A stretch of 64,000 nt of DNA from JAKACA01 sp050008715 (GTDB lineage Bacteria > Actinomycetota > Acidimicrobiia > Acidimicrobiales > Bog-793), in the NCBI GenBank assembly GCA_050008715.1, contig JBEKMC010000002.1:1-64000 (forward strand). Direction: 5' to 3'. The notes under the pieces were generated by a model. It saw nothing but the letters and a program-made list of their open reading frames with translations, was not told the origin of the DNA and made no database searches. The position numbers were made by a program, and so were the translations under genes. Shown piece after piece: positions 8,674 through 17,362 of the stretch (positions within the stretch are counted from its first letter, which is position 1; each line of letters begins with the position of its first letter).

Positions 8674-10674
8674 TCACCCCGATCCGAGCAGATGCTGCAC
8701 GGTGGAAGCCAGCACCTCGGCGAACGACGCTTTGAGGGGTTGCGTCGCCGGTCCCGGATTGGCGTCGAGCTGGTAGCGCTCGAGTCCGCTGGCGTCGATG
8801 ACGAAGACCCGGTACCTGGGTGCGGCCGCCGAGCCGGCGCTCGTGCTCGCCTCGATGCCGTAAGCGCTCCAGACTGCCTCGAGGCCTCTCACCGATCCGG
8901 TCAGATATTGCCAGTTGCCCATGTCGCTGAGACCTTCGGCTCGGTCGAACGCCAGCAGTGCCGCACCCGAGCGGTAAATCGGGTTCGTGTCGATGGCGAC
9001 GAACTCCACCTGGTGGCTCTCGCTGCCGAGCAGGGACGACGCCTGCGACAGCTCCTGAGCGATCACGGGTGCTGCGAGGGTGCTCAGAGGATCGAGGAAC
9101 GTGAGCACGACGACGCGGCCGCGCAGTGACGCCAAGCTGACGAAGTCGCCCGACTGCCGACGGAGCACGAAGGGGGGTGCCCTTACGTCAACCCGGCTCG
9201 GCACGCCGTCGATCGCCTGGTACACGATCGAGTCGGCGCGTCGGTTGAGGGAGGCGGCCGCCATGGGAGCGGCACCAAGCAGCACGACACCGACGGCGCC
9301 GACGGCCGCCAGCACGCGAAAGGAGTAGACCGGTCGGGCACGCACGCGCTCGCGCCAAGTCGGCTGGATCTCGGGTGGCAACGGGTCCGAGAGCCAGCCG
9401 AGATCCGGCTCGAGGTTGATCGGCAGCTCCAGCTCCGGAGACAGCACCTCTGCCTCGACCGTTCTGCGTGTGAGCGCCAGGTAGCCGGCGACGATCACGA
9501 CGAGGGTGGGGATCATGCTGTTCGGGTCTGTGCCCGTCCCGCCGAAGAAACCCAGGTCTTGCACGAGCACCCAGTCCGCCAGGCACACGACGACCGAGAC
9601 GACGACGGCCGTGCCGACGACGGCGGTGCGCTTGGCAAGCAGCGCCAGCCCGACGCCGGCGAGCATCACGACGACGAAGAGGTTGACGGCGAAGCCGTGT
9701 GCTTCCGCAAAACCGCCGAACGAGCTCATCCACGCCGAGACATATCGCGGCTGAGGAGTCGCTGCCATCGTCTGGACCATGGCCGCCAGCGTCCCGGCGT
9801 GAGTTTGGACACCCACCCTGCCCTGCCAGAACCCTCGTCCCGGCCATGCCTGCAGAACGGCCATGACGAGGAAGTACACCCCCATCGACCGAACGACGAG
9901 GCGCCCGATCTGCCCGCTCGCCCACCTGCGGTCGTCCAGCACCAGCAGAATCCCGGCGAAGCAGTAGAACAAGACCGCCCCCGGGGAGCCGAACATCCAA
10001 CTTACGCCGGGAGCGAAGAGGCCGCCGAACACCTCTCCGAACACCCAGACGATCAGGCCCCAGGTCACACTTGCGACGCCCGCCGCCCTCGACCAGCGAC
10101 CGCGCGGCGCGACGAGGAGCCAGAGGCCGATTCCGAGCTGAATCCAGACCGTTGCCGAGCCGGCGACAACGGGATGATCCCCCCAGATCGTGGCGCCGAA
10201 GTTCACGACGTGCTGTGCCCAGGTGGGGGACGCCGCCGCCGTCGGCCCGATCACCTTGGCCGTCATTCCGAGCGGCATCGACGTCTGACCCTGCAAGATG
10301 CCGTCGAACACCCAGAGCAGACCGAATCCGATGCGAAGGAATCGCCGGCCGCTCGGCTCAGGCTCCGCCCATGCCTCCTGGCCGAACGCAAGCTTCGCAC
10401 CCAGCGCCAGCCCGGTCGTCCCGGCGGTGACGCCCGGGAGACCAGGCGTCCCGCCAGGTGTGGAGCCGGCGGCCGATGCCATCGCGACCGCGTTGCGGAA
10501 CTGAACCGAGCGCAGCACGCTCCAGGCGATCGCCAGGAGGACGAGGATGACGACGACCACGAGAGCCTGTCGCAGCAGCGCGGACTGGAACGCGGACACG
10601 ATGATGGAACTGCCCGGTGCTACCCCGCTGCTCATCCCCGGCAAGCTGAATCGACTCCTCCGCGACGCATCCAT
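8674..10674 (-). CDS. Fusion of repeat-type membrane domain with cysteine-less SCO/thioredoxin-like domain
   Basis: A 666-residue protein. After an N-terminal helix (about 28-52), residues ~105-410 form a polytopic membrane domain paralogous to the 438-1445 protein, with the same two halves (LWVFDGILQ / GEVFGGLF and TDPNSMIP). A further helix near 465-490 precedes an outward-facing domain (about 500-660) that follows the SCO1/TlpA thioredoxin pattern: PPFVLRRQSGDFVSLASLRG, then VVVLTFLDPLSTLAAPV. In SCO proteins that last strand carries CxxxC for copper; here both positions (about 528-537) lack cysteine. The later copper histidine region reads PRYRVFVIDASG without His. So it is SCO-shaped but should not bind copper in the standard way. 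Start choice is uncertain; ATG 10635 is an alternative. Confidence 0.75.
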   Translation of the reverse strand: MDASRRSRFSLPGMSSGVAPGSSIIVSAFQSALLRQALVVVVILVLLAIAWSVLRSVQFRNAVAMASAAGSTPGGTPGLPGVTAGTTGLALGAKLAFGQEAWAEPEPSGRRFLRIGFGLLWVFDGILQGQTSMPLGMTAKVIGPTAAASPTWAQHVVNFGATIWGDHPVVAGSATVWIQLGIGLWLLVAPRGRWSRAAGVASVTWGLIVWVFGEVFGGLFAPGVSWMFGSPGAVLFYCFAGILLVLDDRRWASGQIGRLVVRSMGVYFLVMAVLQAWPGRGFWQGRVGVQTHAGTLAAMVQTMAATPQPRYVSAWMSSFGGFAEAHGFAVNLFVVVMLAGVGLALLAKRTAVVGTAVVVSVVVCLADWVLVQDLGFFGGTGTDPNSMIPTLVVIVAGYLALTRRTVEAEVLSPELELPINLEPDLGWLSDPLPPEIQPTWRERVRARPVYSFRVLAAVGAVGVVLLGAAPMAAASLNRRADSIVYQAIDGVPSRVDVRAPPFVLRRQSGDFVSLASLRGRVVVLTFLDPLSTLAAPVIAQELSQASSLLGSESHQVEFVAIDTNPIYRSGAALLAFDRAEGLSDMGNWQYLTGSVRGLEAVWSAYGIEASTSAGSAAAPRYRVFVIDASGLERYQLDANPGPATQPLKASFAEVLASTVQHLLGSG

Positions 10675-10772
10675 ACGGTATCGGAACTTTCCCGGAAAAA
10701 TGGAGGGATCCAGGCCAGGTGCCCTGTCGAATGGACAGGCCCCGACCGAGGGTGTTCACACCGCCCCGCGAA

Positions 10773-11645
10773 ATGGGCAAGGCTATGGGCGTGACGATCG
10801 AGCAGGCACCGCCGGCTGACACCGGGATACAGAGTCGTGCTGCCCCAGGGCCGCTGCCGCGTACCGTGGCCGGCGCCACCCCGGGAACCATCGCACGTAA
10901 GCGCTACCGGCCGCGGGTCGACTATGAGCTCATCTCCTGCGGGCTCCACGGGCACGTGCTCGTCGGCCTCGACGTCGCCGAGGTCCGGTCGTCCGACTCG
11001 GACGTTCTTCGCGAATACGGCGACGGACTCCGCTGGCACCGGTGCCTGCGGTGCGACGGCTGGGTGGTTCAGGACCGCCCGGCGAACCCGACGAGCCAAT
11101 TCCTGTTGGACGTCGTCGATCTCGACATCCCTCTGCGGGGACGGAGGTTGCGCGACCGGTACGTGCTGCGGCTGATCGTCGTCGACCGGATATTCCACGC
11201 CCTCGTCTTCGGTGCCCTCGCTGCTGCCATCTTCGCCTTCGCCGCCAACTCCGACCACCTCCACAGCGCCTGGCGCCGGATCCTCACCGCCCTGCAGCCC
11301 TACTCGGGATCGTGGATCGTGAAGGACGTCAACAAGCTCTTCGCCCTTCACCACACGACCCTGTACCTGCTGGGGGCGGCGGCATCGCTCTACGTCGCCC
11401 TCTTGCTCGCAGAATGCATCGGCCTGTGGAACGCCCGGCGGTGGGCCGAGTACCTGACGTTCGCTGAACTGGCAGCGTTCGTGCCGTTCGAGCTCTACGA
11501 GCTCGCTGGCTCGGTCACGCCGTTCAAGATCGTGACGCTCGTCCTCAACACGATCATCCTGCTCTACCTGCTCCTCGTCCACCGCTTGTTCGGGGTGCGC
11601 GGCGGGGTGAAGGCGGCACAGGCGGCCTATGGGGAAGAGGGTTGA
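10773..11645 (+). CDS. DUF2127 family membrane protein with N-terminal Cys/His motif
   Basis: About 290 residues. After a disordered N-terminus comes a cytosolic region with a Cys-x3-His pair and a CxxC pair (SCGLHGH, then RCLRCDGW, about residues 50-95), likely a zinc site. Four hydrophobic helices follow, including ALVFGALAAAIFAFAA and the C-terminal LVLNTIILLYLLLVHRLF. The layout agrees with DUF2127 proteins of actinobacteria; function unknown. Starts at 10773, 10785 and GTG 10791 are all in frame, and none has a convincing ribosome binding site. It is transcribed divergently from the membrane-SCO fusion gene. Confidence 0.75.
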   Translation: MGKAMGVTIEQAPPADTGIQSRAAPGPLPRTVAGATPGTIARKRYRPRVDYELISCGLHGHVLVGLDVAEVRSSDSDVLREYGDGLRWHRCLRCDGWVVQDRPANPTSQFLLDVVDLDIPLRGRRLRDRYVLRLIVVDRIFHALVFGALAAAIFAFAANSDHLHSAWRRILTALQPYSGSWIVKDVNKLFALHHTTLYLLGAAASLYVALLLAECIGLWNARRWAEYLTFAELAAFVPFELYELAGSVTPFKIVTLVLNTIILLYLLLVHRLFGVRGGVKAAQAAYGEEG

Positions 11646-11702
11646 GGTCGCCCTTCGACGACAGGTGCCCACCAGCCGAAGCTCCGACGGCCAGTCAGGG
11701 GC

Positions 11703-12947
11703 TCAGGTGACCTGCCGGCGGACCGAGTAGATCTCCGCCTCGTACTGGCGGGACGAGACGACATCGACGACCGCCTCGGCGGCGTCGAAGACGTCCGTGA
11801 ACCGCAGGTACAGCGGTGCGAAGCCGAACCGGCACAGGTCCGGCGCACGGAAGTCCCCCACGACGCCCTGGGCGATCAGGGCTTGCACGACGGCGTAGCC
11901 CTCCGGGTGCCGAAGCGAGACGTGCGACCCGCGCCGTTCTGAGGCACGAGGCGAGGCGAGCTCCAGCTCGTCGCCCACACGCTCCAGAACCGCCTCGATG
12001 AACAGCTCGCTCAACGCCACGGATTTCGCCCGCACCGCCTCCGTCGTCACTCCCTCCCAGGCATCGAGGGCGGCGTCGAGAGCAGCCAGCCCGAGAACCG
12101 ACGGCGTCGAGGTGACGAAGCGACGTATCCCGGGAGCCGGGCGGAACGATGCCGCGAAGTCGAAAGGCGTCTCGTGGCCGAGCCAGCCCGGCAGAGGGTT
12201 GACGAGTGACCCCTGCAGGTCGCGGCGCACGTACACGAACGCCGGGGCCCCCGGTCCGGCGTTCAGATACTTGTAACAGCACCCGACTGCGAGATCGACG
12301 GCGTCGCGCTCGCAGTCGACGACGACGGCTCCGACGGAATGGCACAGATCCCAGACCGTGAGAGCGCCGACTTCGTGGGCGGCGGACGTGAGGACACCCA
12401 TGTCGAACATCGCACCGGTGCGGAAGTCGACGTGGGTGAGCATGAGCACCGCGACGCTCTCGTCCAGAGCCGCCGCGACGGCGGCGGCATCCACATGTCG
12501 GACTTCCACGTCGAACAGGCGGGCGACCCCATCGGCCGCATACAGGTCGGAGGGAAAGTTGGCTGCCGTCGTGACGATCACGCGGCGGTCAGGCCGAGCC
12601 GCCAGCGCTGCCCCGAGGAGCTTCGCGAGTGCGATCGTCGTCGTGTCGGCGACGAGGACCTCGCCGTCACGAGCGCCGATGAGACGGGCGATCTTGTCCC
12701 CCACGCGACAGGGCTCCGACATCCATGTGTCCCAGTTGCGAACGAGCCCTGTCCCCCACTCCTGCTCGATGACCTCCGCAACTCGTGCGGCCACCGCGCC
12801 CGGGAGCGCTCCGAGTGAATTGCCGTCGAGGTAGATGACACCCTCAGGCACGACGAACCGATCACGGACGGCTCGAAGCGGGTCCGCCCGGTCGAGCGCC
12901 GCCGACCGCTCCCGGGTCCAGGAATAGCTCGAGCCTGAGCCTGCCAT
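11703..12947 (-). CDS. kynU: Kynureninase
   Basis: PLP-dependent hydrolase that splits kynurenine to anthranilate and alanine (or the 3-hydroxy form), part of tryptophan breakdown. The 414-residue length fits. Visible features are the N-terminal YLDGNSLG substrate motif (about residue 31), the phosphate-binding ADTTT region, WDLCHSVGA near residue 200, and the PLP lysine in GCCYKYLNAGPG at Lys226. I chose ATG 12947 because TAGTGT lies eight bases upstream, like other leaderless starts here; ATG 12998 is also in frame. No tryptophan dioxygenase or kynurenine formamidase is in the window. Confidence 0.93.
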   Translation of the reverse strand: MAGSGSSYSWTRERSAALDRADPLRAVRDRFVVPEGVIYLDGNSLGALPGAVAARVAEVIEQEWGTGLVRNWDTWMSEPCRVGDKIARLIGARDGEVLVADTTTIALAKLLGAALAARPDRRVIVTTAANFPSDLYAADGVARLFDVEVRHVDAAAVAAALDESVAVLMLTHVDFRTGAMFDMGVLTSAAHEVGALTVWDLCHSVGAVVVDCERDAVDLAVGCCYKYLNAGPGAPAFVYVRRDLQGSLVNPLPGWLGHETPFDFAASFRPAPGIRRFVTSTPSVLGLAALDAALDAWEGVTTEAVRAKSVALSELFIEAVLERVGDELELASPRASERRGSHVSLRHPEGYAVVQALIAQGVVGDFRAPDLCRFGFAPLYLRFTDVFDAAEAVVDVVSSRQYEAEIYSVRRQVT

Positions 12948-12955
12948 CGGGCCGG

Positions 12956-12961
12956 ACACTA
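12956..12961 (-). promoter_or_regulatory. -10-like element TAGTGT of kynureninase
   Basis: TAnnnT hexamer eight bases before the ATG at 12947. It supports that start over the in-frame ATG at 12998. Confidence 0.4.
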
Positions 12962-13018
12962 CCTCGACCCGGCATGTCGTCGCCGTCCGTGGCACCATGA
13001 GCCGCCAGGTGCTGAACA

Positions 13019-13047
13019 GCCGGACAAACCCCTACGAACAGTCCGGC
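13019..13047. promoter_or_regulatory. Inverted repeat GCCGGAC-N15-GTCCGGC in divergent region
   Basis: Perfect seven-base arms lie between kynureninase and the flavoprotein gene, 23 bases before the latter's ATG. It could be an operator for a dimeric regulator or an mRNA hairpin; the sequence does not decide. Confidence 0.35.
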
Positions 13048-13069
13048 AAGACACGAAAGGGCGGGACCG

Positions 13070-15532
13070 ATGCCGGACGCCGTTCCCGAGCGGGCGCAGG
13101 TCGTGATCATAGGAGGTGGGGTCATCGGGCTCTCGACCGCCTATCACCTGACGCATCAGGGATGCACCGACGTGCTCCTCCTGGAGCGCCATCAGCTGAC
13201 TTCCGGGACGACCTGGCACGCTGCTGGGCTCATCACCTCCGCCGGCATGACCGACGAAGCCTCGCTGACGATGAGCATCTACTCACGCGAGCTGTACGCG
13301 CGCTTGGAGGACGAGACCGGATTGTCCACCGGCTTTCGCCGTTGTGGGCACCTGCACGTCGCCACGACGGCGACGCGCGTCGAGGCGATGCAGCGGGAAG
13401 CCGCCTACGCAAAGCGCTTCGGTCAGGAGTCGCACGAGATCGGTCCGGCCGAGATCGCGGAGCTGTGGCCAATGGCGGAGACGTCTGACCTGCTGCGGGG
13501 TTTCTATGTGCCGGTCGAAGGGCGGGCGAACCCGTACGACGTCGCGATGTCGCTTGCCAAGGGAGCGCGCCAGGGCGGGGCCACGATCCTCGAGGGTGTC
13601 CCCGTCACTGGCATCACGACGCGGGCCGACCGCGTCACTGGCGTCGTCACGGACCTCGGGGTGATCGAGACGGAGGTCGTCGTCCTTGCCGCAGGCATCT
13701 GGAGTCGACAATTCGGCGACATGATCGGCGTGCGTGTACCCCTGCAGGCAGCCGAGCACTACTACCTCATCACCGAGCCCTTCGACGGTGTGCACCCGGA
13801 CCTTCCCGTCCTCGAGGACCCGTCCACGTACGGCTACTTCCGGGAGGAGACCGGTGGCCTGCTCGTGGGGCTGTTCGAACCACAGGCCGCCGCATGGGAG
13901 CCGGGGGGCATCCCGGACGACTTCGCCTTCGGCGAGATAGAGCCGGACTGGGAGCGCATCAGCCCCTTCGTAGATCTCGCCATGTCGCGCGTGCCCGCCG
14001 TCCGCAACGTCGGGGTCCGAAAGTTCTTCTGCGGGCCGGAGTCATTCACCGCCGACGTGCACCCGTTGCTGGGCGAGTCGCCCGAACTGCGGGGACTGTT
14101 CACCGCAACGGGGCTGAACTCGCTCGGCATCCTGCTCGGCGGTGGCGTCGGCAACGTCATGGCGGAATGGATCGTGAGCGGGCAACCGCCGATCGACCTC
14201 ACCGGATTCACGCTCGACCGCACGAGCCCGCACGAGGCGACGCCGAGGTTCCGCCGCGACCGGACACCCGAGCAGCTCGGTGTCCTCTTCGGCGACGCCG
14301 TCGCCCCCGGGTGGACGCCGAGATCCGCCCGGGGGATCCGACGCTCGCCCGTGCACGAGCGCCTCGTCAGCCACGGCGCCCGCTTCGACACGACGACGGG
14401 GTGGGAGTGGGCTGACTTCTTCGCCGGCCGCGGTGCCGAGGCGCCGGCTGTCACGCAGTCGTTCCAGCGTCAGGGTCATTGGTCGCTCGTCGAGGCTGAG
14501 CACCGCGCCGTGCGCGAGGACGTCGGGCTCCTCGACATGTCGTTCATGTGCAAGTTCCTCGTGCAGGGCCGCGACGCCGGCGCCGTGCTCGATCGCCTCG
14601 TGGTGTCCGAAGCTGCTCACACACCGATCGGCAAAGTCGTGTATACCGCCATCTGTCACGAGGGCGGGGGGATGTGGGCGGACTGCACCTTTACGCGGCT
14701 GGCGGAGGACCGGTACATGGTGATCGGCACCGACCTCGTCACTCGACGCCTCGAGGCGCTGCTCCGCCGGGCCGTGACGGAAGGCGACACTGCCACGGTG
14801 ACGGACGTGACGGCAAGCTACGCACTGTTCAGCGTGCAGGGACCGAAGTCTCGCGAGCTGCTCTCGCGGCTCACCTCGGCTGAACTGTCCAACGCGAGCT
14901 TCCCGTATCTGACTGGCCGCTACCTCGACGTCGCATATGCGCCATCGGTCTGGGTGCAGCGCGTCACCTACGTCGGCGAGCTCGGCTACGAGTTGCATGT
15001 CCGGGCTGACCTGGCCGTGTCGGTCTACGACGCCCTCTTCGAAGCGGGGGGCGATCTCGGCCTTCGCAACGTCGGTATGTCCGCCTTGAACGGCCTTCGG
15101 ATCGAGAAGGGTTATCGCGACTACGGCCACGACATCGGCAACGACGACACGCCGCTCGAAGCAGGAATCGGCTTCGTCGTCGACTACGACAAAGGGGACT
15201 TCCCCGGCCGGCAGGCCCTCGCGAAGCAGCGGGAGGGCGGTCCCCTCACCGAACGGCTCGTGAACGTGCTCGTTCTCGATGCCGAGCCGCTCCTGTTCCA
15301 CGGCGAGGACGTGCTCCGCGACGGCGTCCTCGTCGGCGAGGTCGAGGCTGGTGCTTTCGGCTACACCCTCGGTGGCTCGGTGGCAATCGCCACGGTCCGC
15401 TGTGAGAACGGCGTGACGGGCGCCTGGTTGTCCGCGGCGGCCTTCGAAGTGGAGGTGAACCGCCGCCGTTACCCGGCTCGCGTCCAGCTCGGGCCGCTCT
15501 ACGACCCCTCGAGGTCCCGCATCCTCTCCTGA
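13070..15532 (+). CDS. Dimethylglycine/sarcosine dehydrogenase-like flavoprotein (FAD domain + GcvT domains)
   Basis: An 820-residue two-part enzyme. Residues 8-390 form a DAO-type FAD domain with GGGVIG (15-20) and TTWHAAGL, where His50 matches the histidine that carries covalent FAD in dimethylglycine and sarcosine dehydrogenases. Residues ~430-815 are GcvT-like folate-binding domains (DMSFMCKFLVQG near 490, YVGELGYELHV near 635, KGYRDYGHDIGND near 685, DFPGRQAL near 710). Such enzymes demethylate N-methyl glycines and pass the carbon to tetrahydrofolate. The exact substrate is not readable from the sequence. The start has an AAAGGGCGG ribosome binding site. Confidence 0.88.
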   Translation: MPDAVPERAQVVIIGGGVIGLSTAYHLTHQGCTDVLLLERHQLTSGTTWHAAGLITSAGMTDEASLTMSIYSRELYARLEDETGLSTGFRRCGHLHVATTATRVEAMQREAAYAKRFGQESHEIGPAEIAELWPMAETSDLLRGFYVPVEGRANPYDVAMSLAKGARQGGATILEGVPVTGITTRADRVTGVVTDLGVIETEVVVLAAGIWSRQFGDMIGVRVPLQAAEHYYLITEPFDGVHPDLPVLEDPSTYGYFREETGGLLVGLFEPQAAAWEPGGIPDDFAFGEIEPDWERISPFVDLAMSRVPAVRNVGVRKFFCGPESFTADVHPLLGESPELRGLFTATGLNSLGILLGGGVGNVMAEWIVSGQPPIDLTGFTLDRTSPHEATPRFRRDRTPEQLGVLFGDAVAPGWTPRSARGIRRSPVHERLVSHGARFDTTTGWEWADFFAGRGAEAPAVTQSFQRQGHWSLVEAEHRAVREDVGLLDMSFMCKFLVQGRDAGAVLDRLVVSEAAHTPIGKVVYTAICHEGGGMWADCTFTRLAEDRYMVIGTDLVTRRLEALLRRAVTEGDTATVTDVTASYALFSVQGPKSRELLSRLTSAELSNASFPYLTGRYLDVAYAPSVWVQRVTYVGELGYELHVRADLAVSVYDALFEAGGDLGLRNVGMSALNGLRIEKGYRDYGHDIGNDDTPLEAGIGFVVDYDKGDFPGRQALAKQREGGPLTERLVNVLVLDAEPLLFHGEDVLRDGVLVGEVEAGAFGYTLGGSVAIATVRCENGVTGAWLSAAAFEVEVNRRRYPARVQLGPLYDPSRSRILS

Positions 15533-15583
15533 TCGGCTGAGCCATGAGGCGACGCGGCTCCGGCGACGTGCCACGATGGCGCC

Positions 15584-16615
15584 ATGCGCATCGGTGTTCT
15601 CACAGGTGGAGGTGACTGCCCGGGCTTGAACCCCGCCATCCGGGCTGTCGTACGCAAGTGCGAGGTCGGCTTCGGCGACGAGGTGATCGGCTTCCGGGAC
15701 GGCTGGCGAGGCGTGATCGAGGACTCGACCATGGCCCTCGACGTCGAGCGATGCCGCGGCATCCTGCCGCGGGGCGGCACCATCCTCGGAACTTCGCGGA
15801 CCAACCCGTACCGCGTCGAGAACGGCCCGGCACTTGCGGTGGAGACTCTCGAGCGCCATGGGATCGACGCCCTCATCGCCATCGGTGGCGAGGACACGCT
15901 TGGCGTCGCCGACAAGCTCAGCGAACAAGGCGTGCCCGTGGTCGGAATCCCGAAGACGATCGACAATGACTTATCTGAGACAGACGTCACCATCGGGTTC
16001 GACACCGCAGTGCAAATCGCCGCAGAAGCGATCGACCGGCTTCACACGACAGCCGAGTCGCACCATCGCGTCATGGTCTGTGAAGTGATGGGCCGTCATG
16101 CCGGCTGGATAGCCACCTACGCCGGCATCGCCGGGGGTGCCACGGCAATCCTTGTGCCCGAACAGCCATTCGAGATCGACGCCGTGTGCGAATACCTCCG
16201 ACGTCGGCATTCGTCGGGTGCCTACGCATCCATCGTCGTGACCGCCGAGGGGGCAAAGCCGGCCGAAGGCACACTCGCCGTCGTCGCGCCAGAGCTCGAT
16301 CAATTCGGTCACGAACGGCTCGGGGGCATCGGCACGATGCTCGCCGCTGAGTTCGAACGAAGGACGGGCTATGAGTCGAGGGTCACAATCCTCGGCCACA
16401 TCCAGCGGGGCGGCACGCCGAGCGCTTTCGACCGTGTGCTGGCCACGAGATTCGGCACCGCGGCGGTCGACGCCGTGCACGACCGCGCCTGGAAGCAGAT
16501 GGTGGCGGCACGCGGACCGCGTATCGAGCGCGTACCCATTGCCGATGCGGTAGCCAAGCTGAAGACGCTCGATCCCGATCTCTTCCGATCGGTTGCAGAA
16601 GTCTTCTTCGGCTGA
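15584..16615 (+). CDS. pfp: 6-phosphofructokinase with PPi-type residues
   Basis: A 343-residue phosphofructokinase family enzyme, acting on fructose 6-phosphate. The N-terminus GVLTGGGDCPGLN and catalytic KTIDNDL (Asp127) are intact, as are the sugar-phosphate motifs MGRHAGW and GHIQRGG. Position 104 is Asp (GGED) and position 124 is Lys (GIPKTIDND). In this family Gly at both marks the ATP enzyme, and Asp104/Lys124 marks the PPi enzyme. So I predict a reversible PPi-dependent enzyme (EC 2.7.1.90). The ATG is preceded by CACGAT-N6, a weak leaderless-type signal. Confidence 0.92.
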   Translation: MRIGVLTGGGDCPGLNPAIRAVVRKCEVGFGDEVIGFRDGWRGVIEDSTMALDVERCRGILPRGGTILGTSRTNPYRVENGPALAVETLERHGIDALIAIGGEDTLGVADKLSEQGVPVVGIPKTIDNDLSETDVTIGFDTAVQIAAEAIDRLHTTAESHHRVMVCEVMGRHAGWIATYAGIAGGATAILVPEQPFEIDAVCEYLRRRHSSGAYASIVVTAEGAKPAEGTLAVVAPELDQFGHERLGGIGTMLAAEFERRTGYESRVTILGHIQRGGTPSAFDRVLATRFGTAAVDAVHDRAWKQMVAARGPRIERVPIADAVAKLKTLDPDLFRSVAEVFFG

Positions 16616-16699
16616 ACAGCGTGTGAACCCGGGGTACGCGAAAGTGGGCCTAGGACCCTTTGCAGTACAGACGAACGATCGCGAAGGGCGCCAGAACCC

Positions 16700-17191
16700 A
16701 TGCAACCAGCAATACGAGTCCTCGAAGCGCTACGCCCACCCAGACAGAGGCTGGCCGGCTCGGTCGGCTTCCTCGCGCTCGTCGCCGCTGTGTCACTTGC
16801 CCTTGGGGCCTGCGGCACGACCGCGAGCACCGCGGGCGTCAGCACGTCGCTCGTGCAGTCGGCCGCCACCCGGCCGGCGCTCGACGTCGTGGCTGGGACA
16901 TATCAGCTGCAGGGAGGCCCGATCAGCCGCACGGGTCATACCCAGATCCGTCCCCTTGACGGATTCATCACTGCCACCGGCGCACAGGGTCACGAGAGGG
17001 TCACGGTGAAGAATGGCCGCTTCCGGCTGAGCCTTCCGCCCGGCACCTACAAGCTCGTGGGCTGGACCCCGTCGATCAAGGAAGTGCAGGGATCGACCGT
17101 CGTCAAGAATGGCTCGACCTGCGGCACCGCTACGGTCGTCGTGACACGGCATCACAGCACCAAAGCGGCCGTGTACTGCGACGTCCCGTAG
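16700..17191 (+). CDS. Small lipoprotein with carboxypeptidase-regulatory-like fold
   Basis: A 163-residue exported protein. A signal peptide ends in the lipobox LALGAC, with Cys at about residue 38. The mature part has GRFRLSLPPGTYKLVGW, a pattern typical of carboxypeptidase regulatory-like (prealbumin-type) beta sandwiches, and two cysteines near the C-terminus (STCG, VYCDVP) that could form a disulfide. No enzyme motif. It stands alone between the phosphofructokinase and msrA. Function unknown. Confidence 0.75.
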   Translation: MQPAIRVLEALRPPRQRLAGSVGFLALVAAVSLALGACGTTASTAGVSTSLVQSAATRPALDVVAGTYQLQGGPISRTGHTQIRPLDGFITATGAQGHERVTVKNGRFRLSLPPGTYKLVGWTPSIKEVQGSTVVKNGSTCGTATVVVTRHHSTKAAVYCDVP

Positions 17192-17213
17192 GCGCCGGGG
17201 ATCATCAGCCGAC

Positions 17214-17233
17214 GCGGTCTCGAGAGCGACCGC
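17214..17233 (+). terminator. Possible hairpin GCGGTC-N8-GACCGC after the lipoprotein gene
   Basis: Six-base perfect stem with an eight-base loop, 23 bases after the lipoprotein stop, in the 171-base convergent gap before msrA. No T-run follows, as is common in high-GC genomes. I see no gene in the rest of the gap. Confidence 0.35.
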
Positions 17234-17362
17234 ATCAAGCTGTTGCTGGGTGCAACGACGACAGCATTCCTGTCGCCCTCAGGGCTGATGGCTGTCTACG
17301 GGCGATGTCTGCGTCCCCTCGTCATCCGACGACGAATTCGATGGTGGTGACGACGCTGGAGA

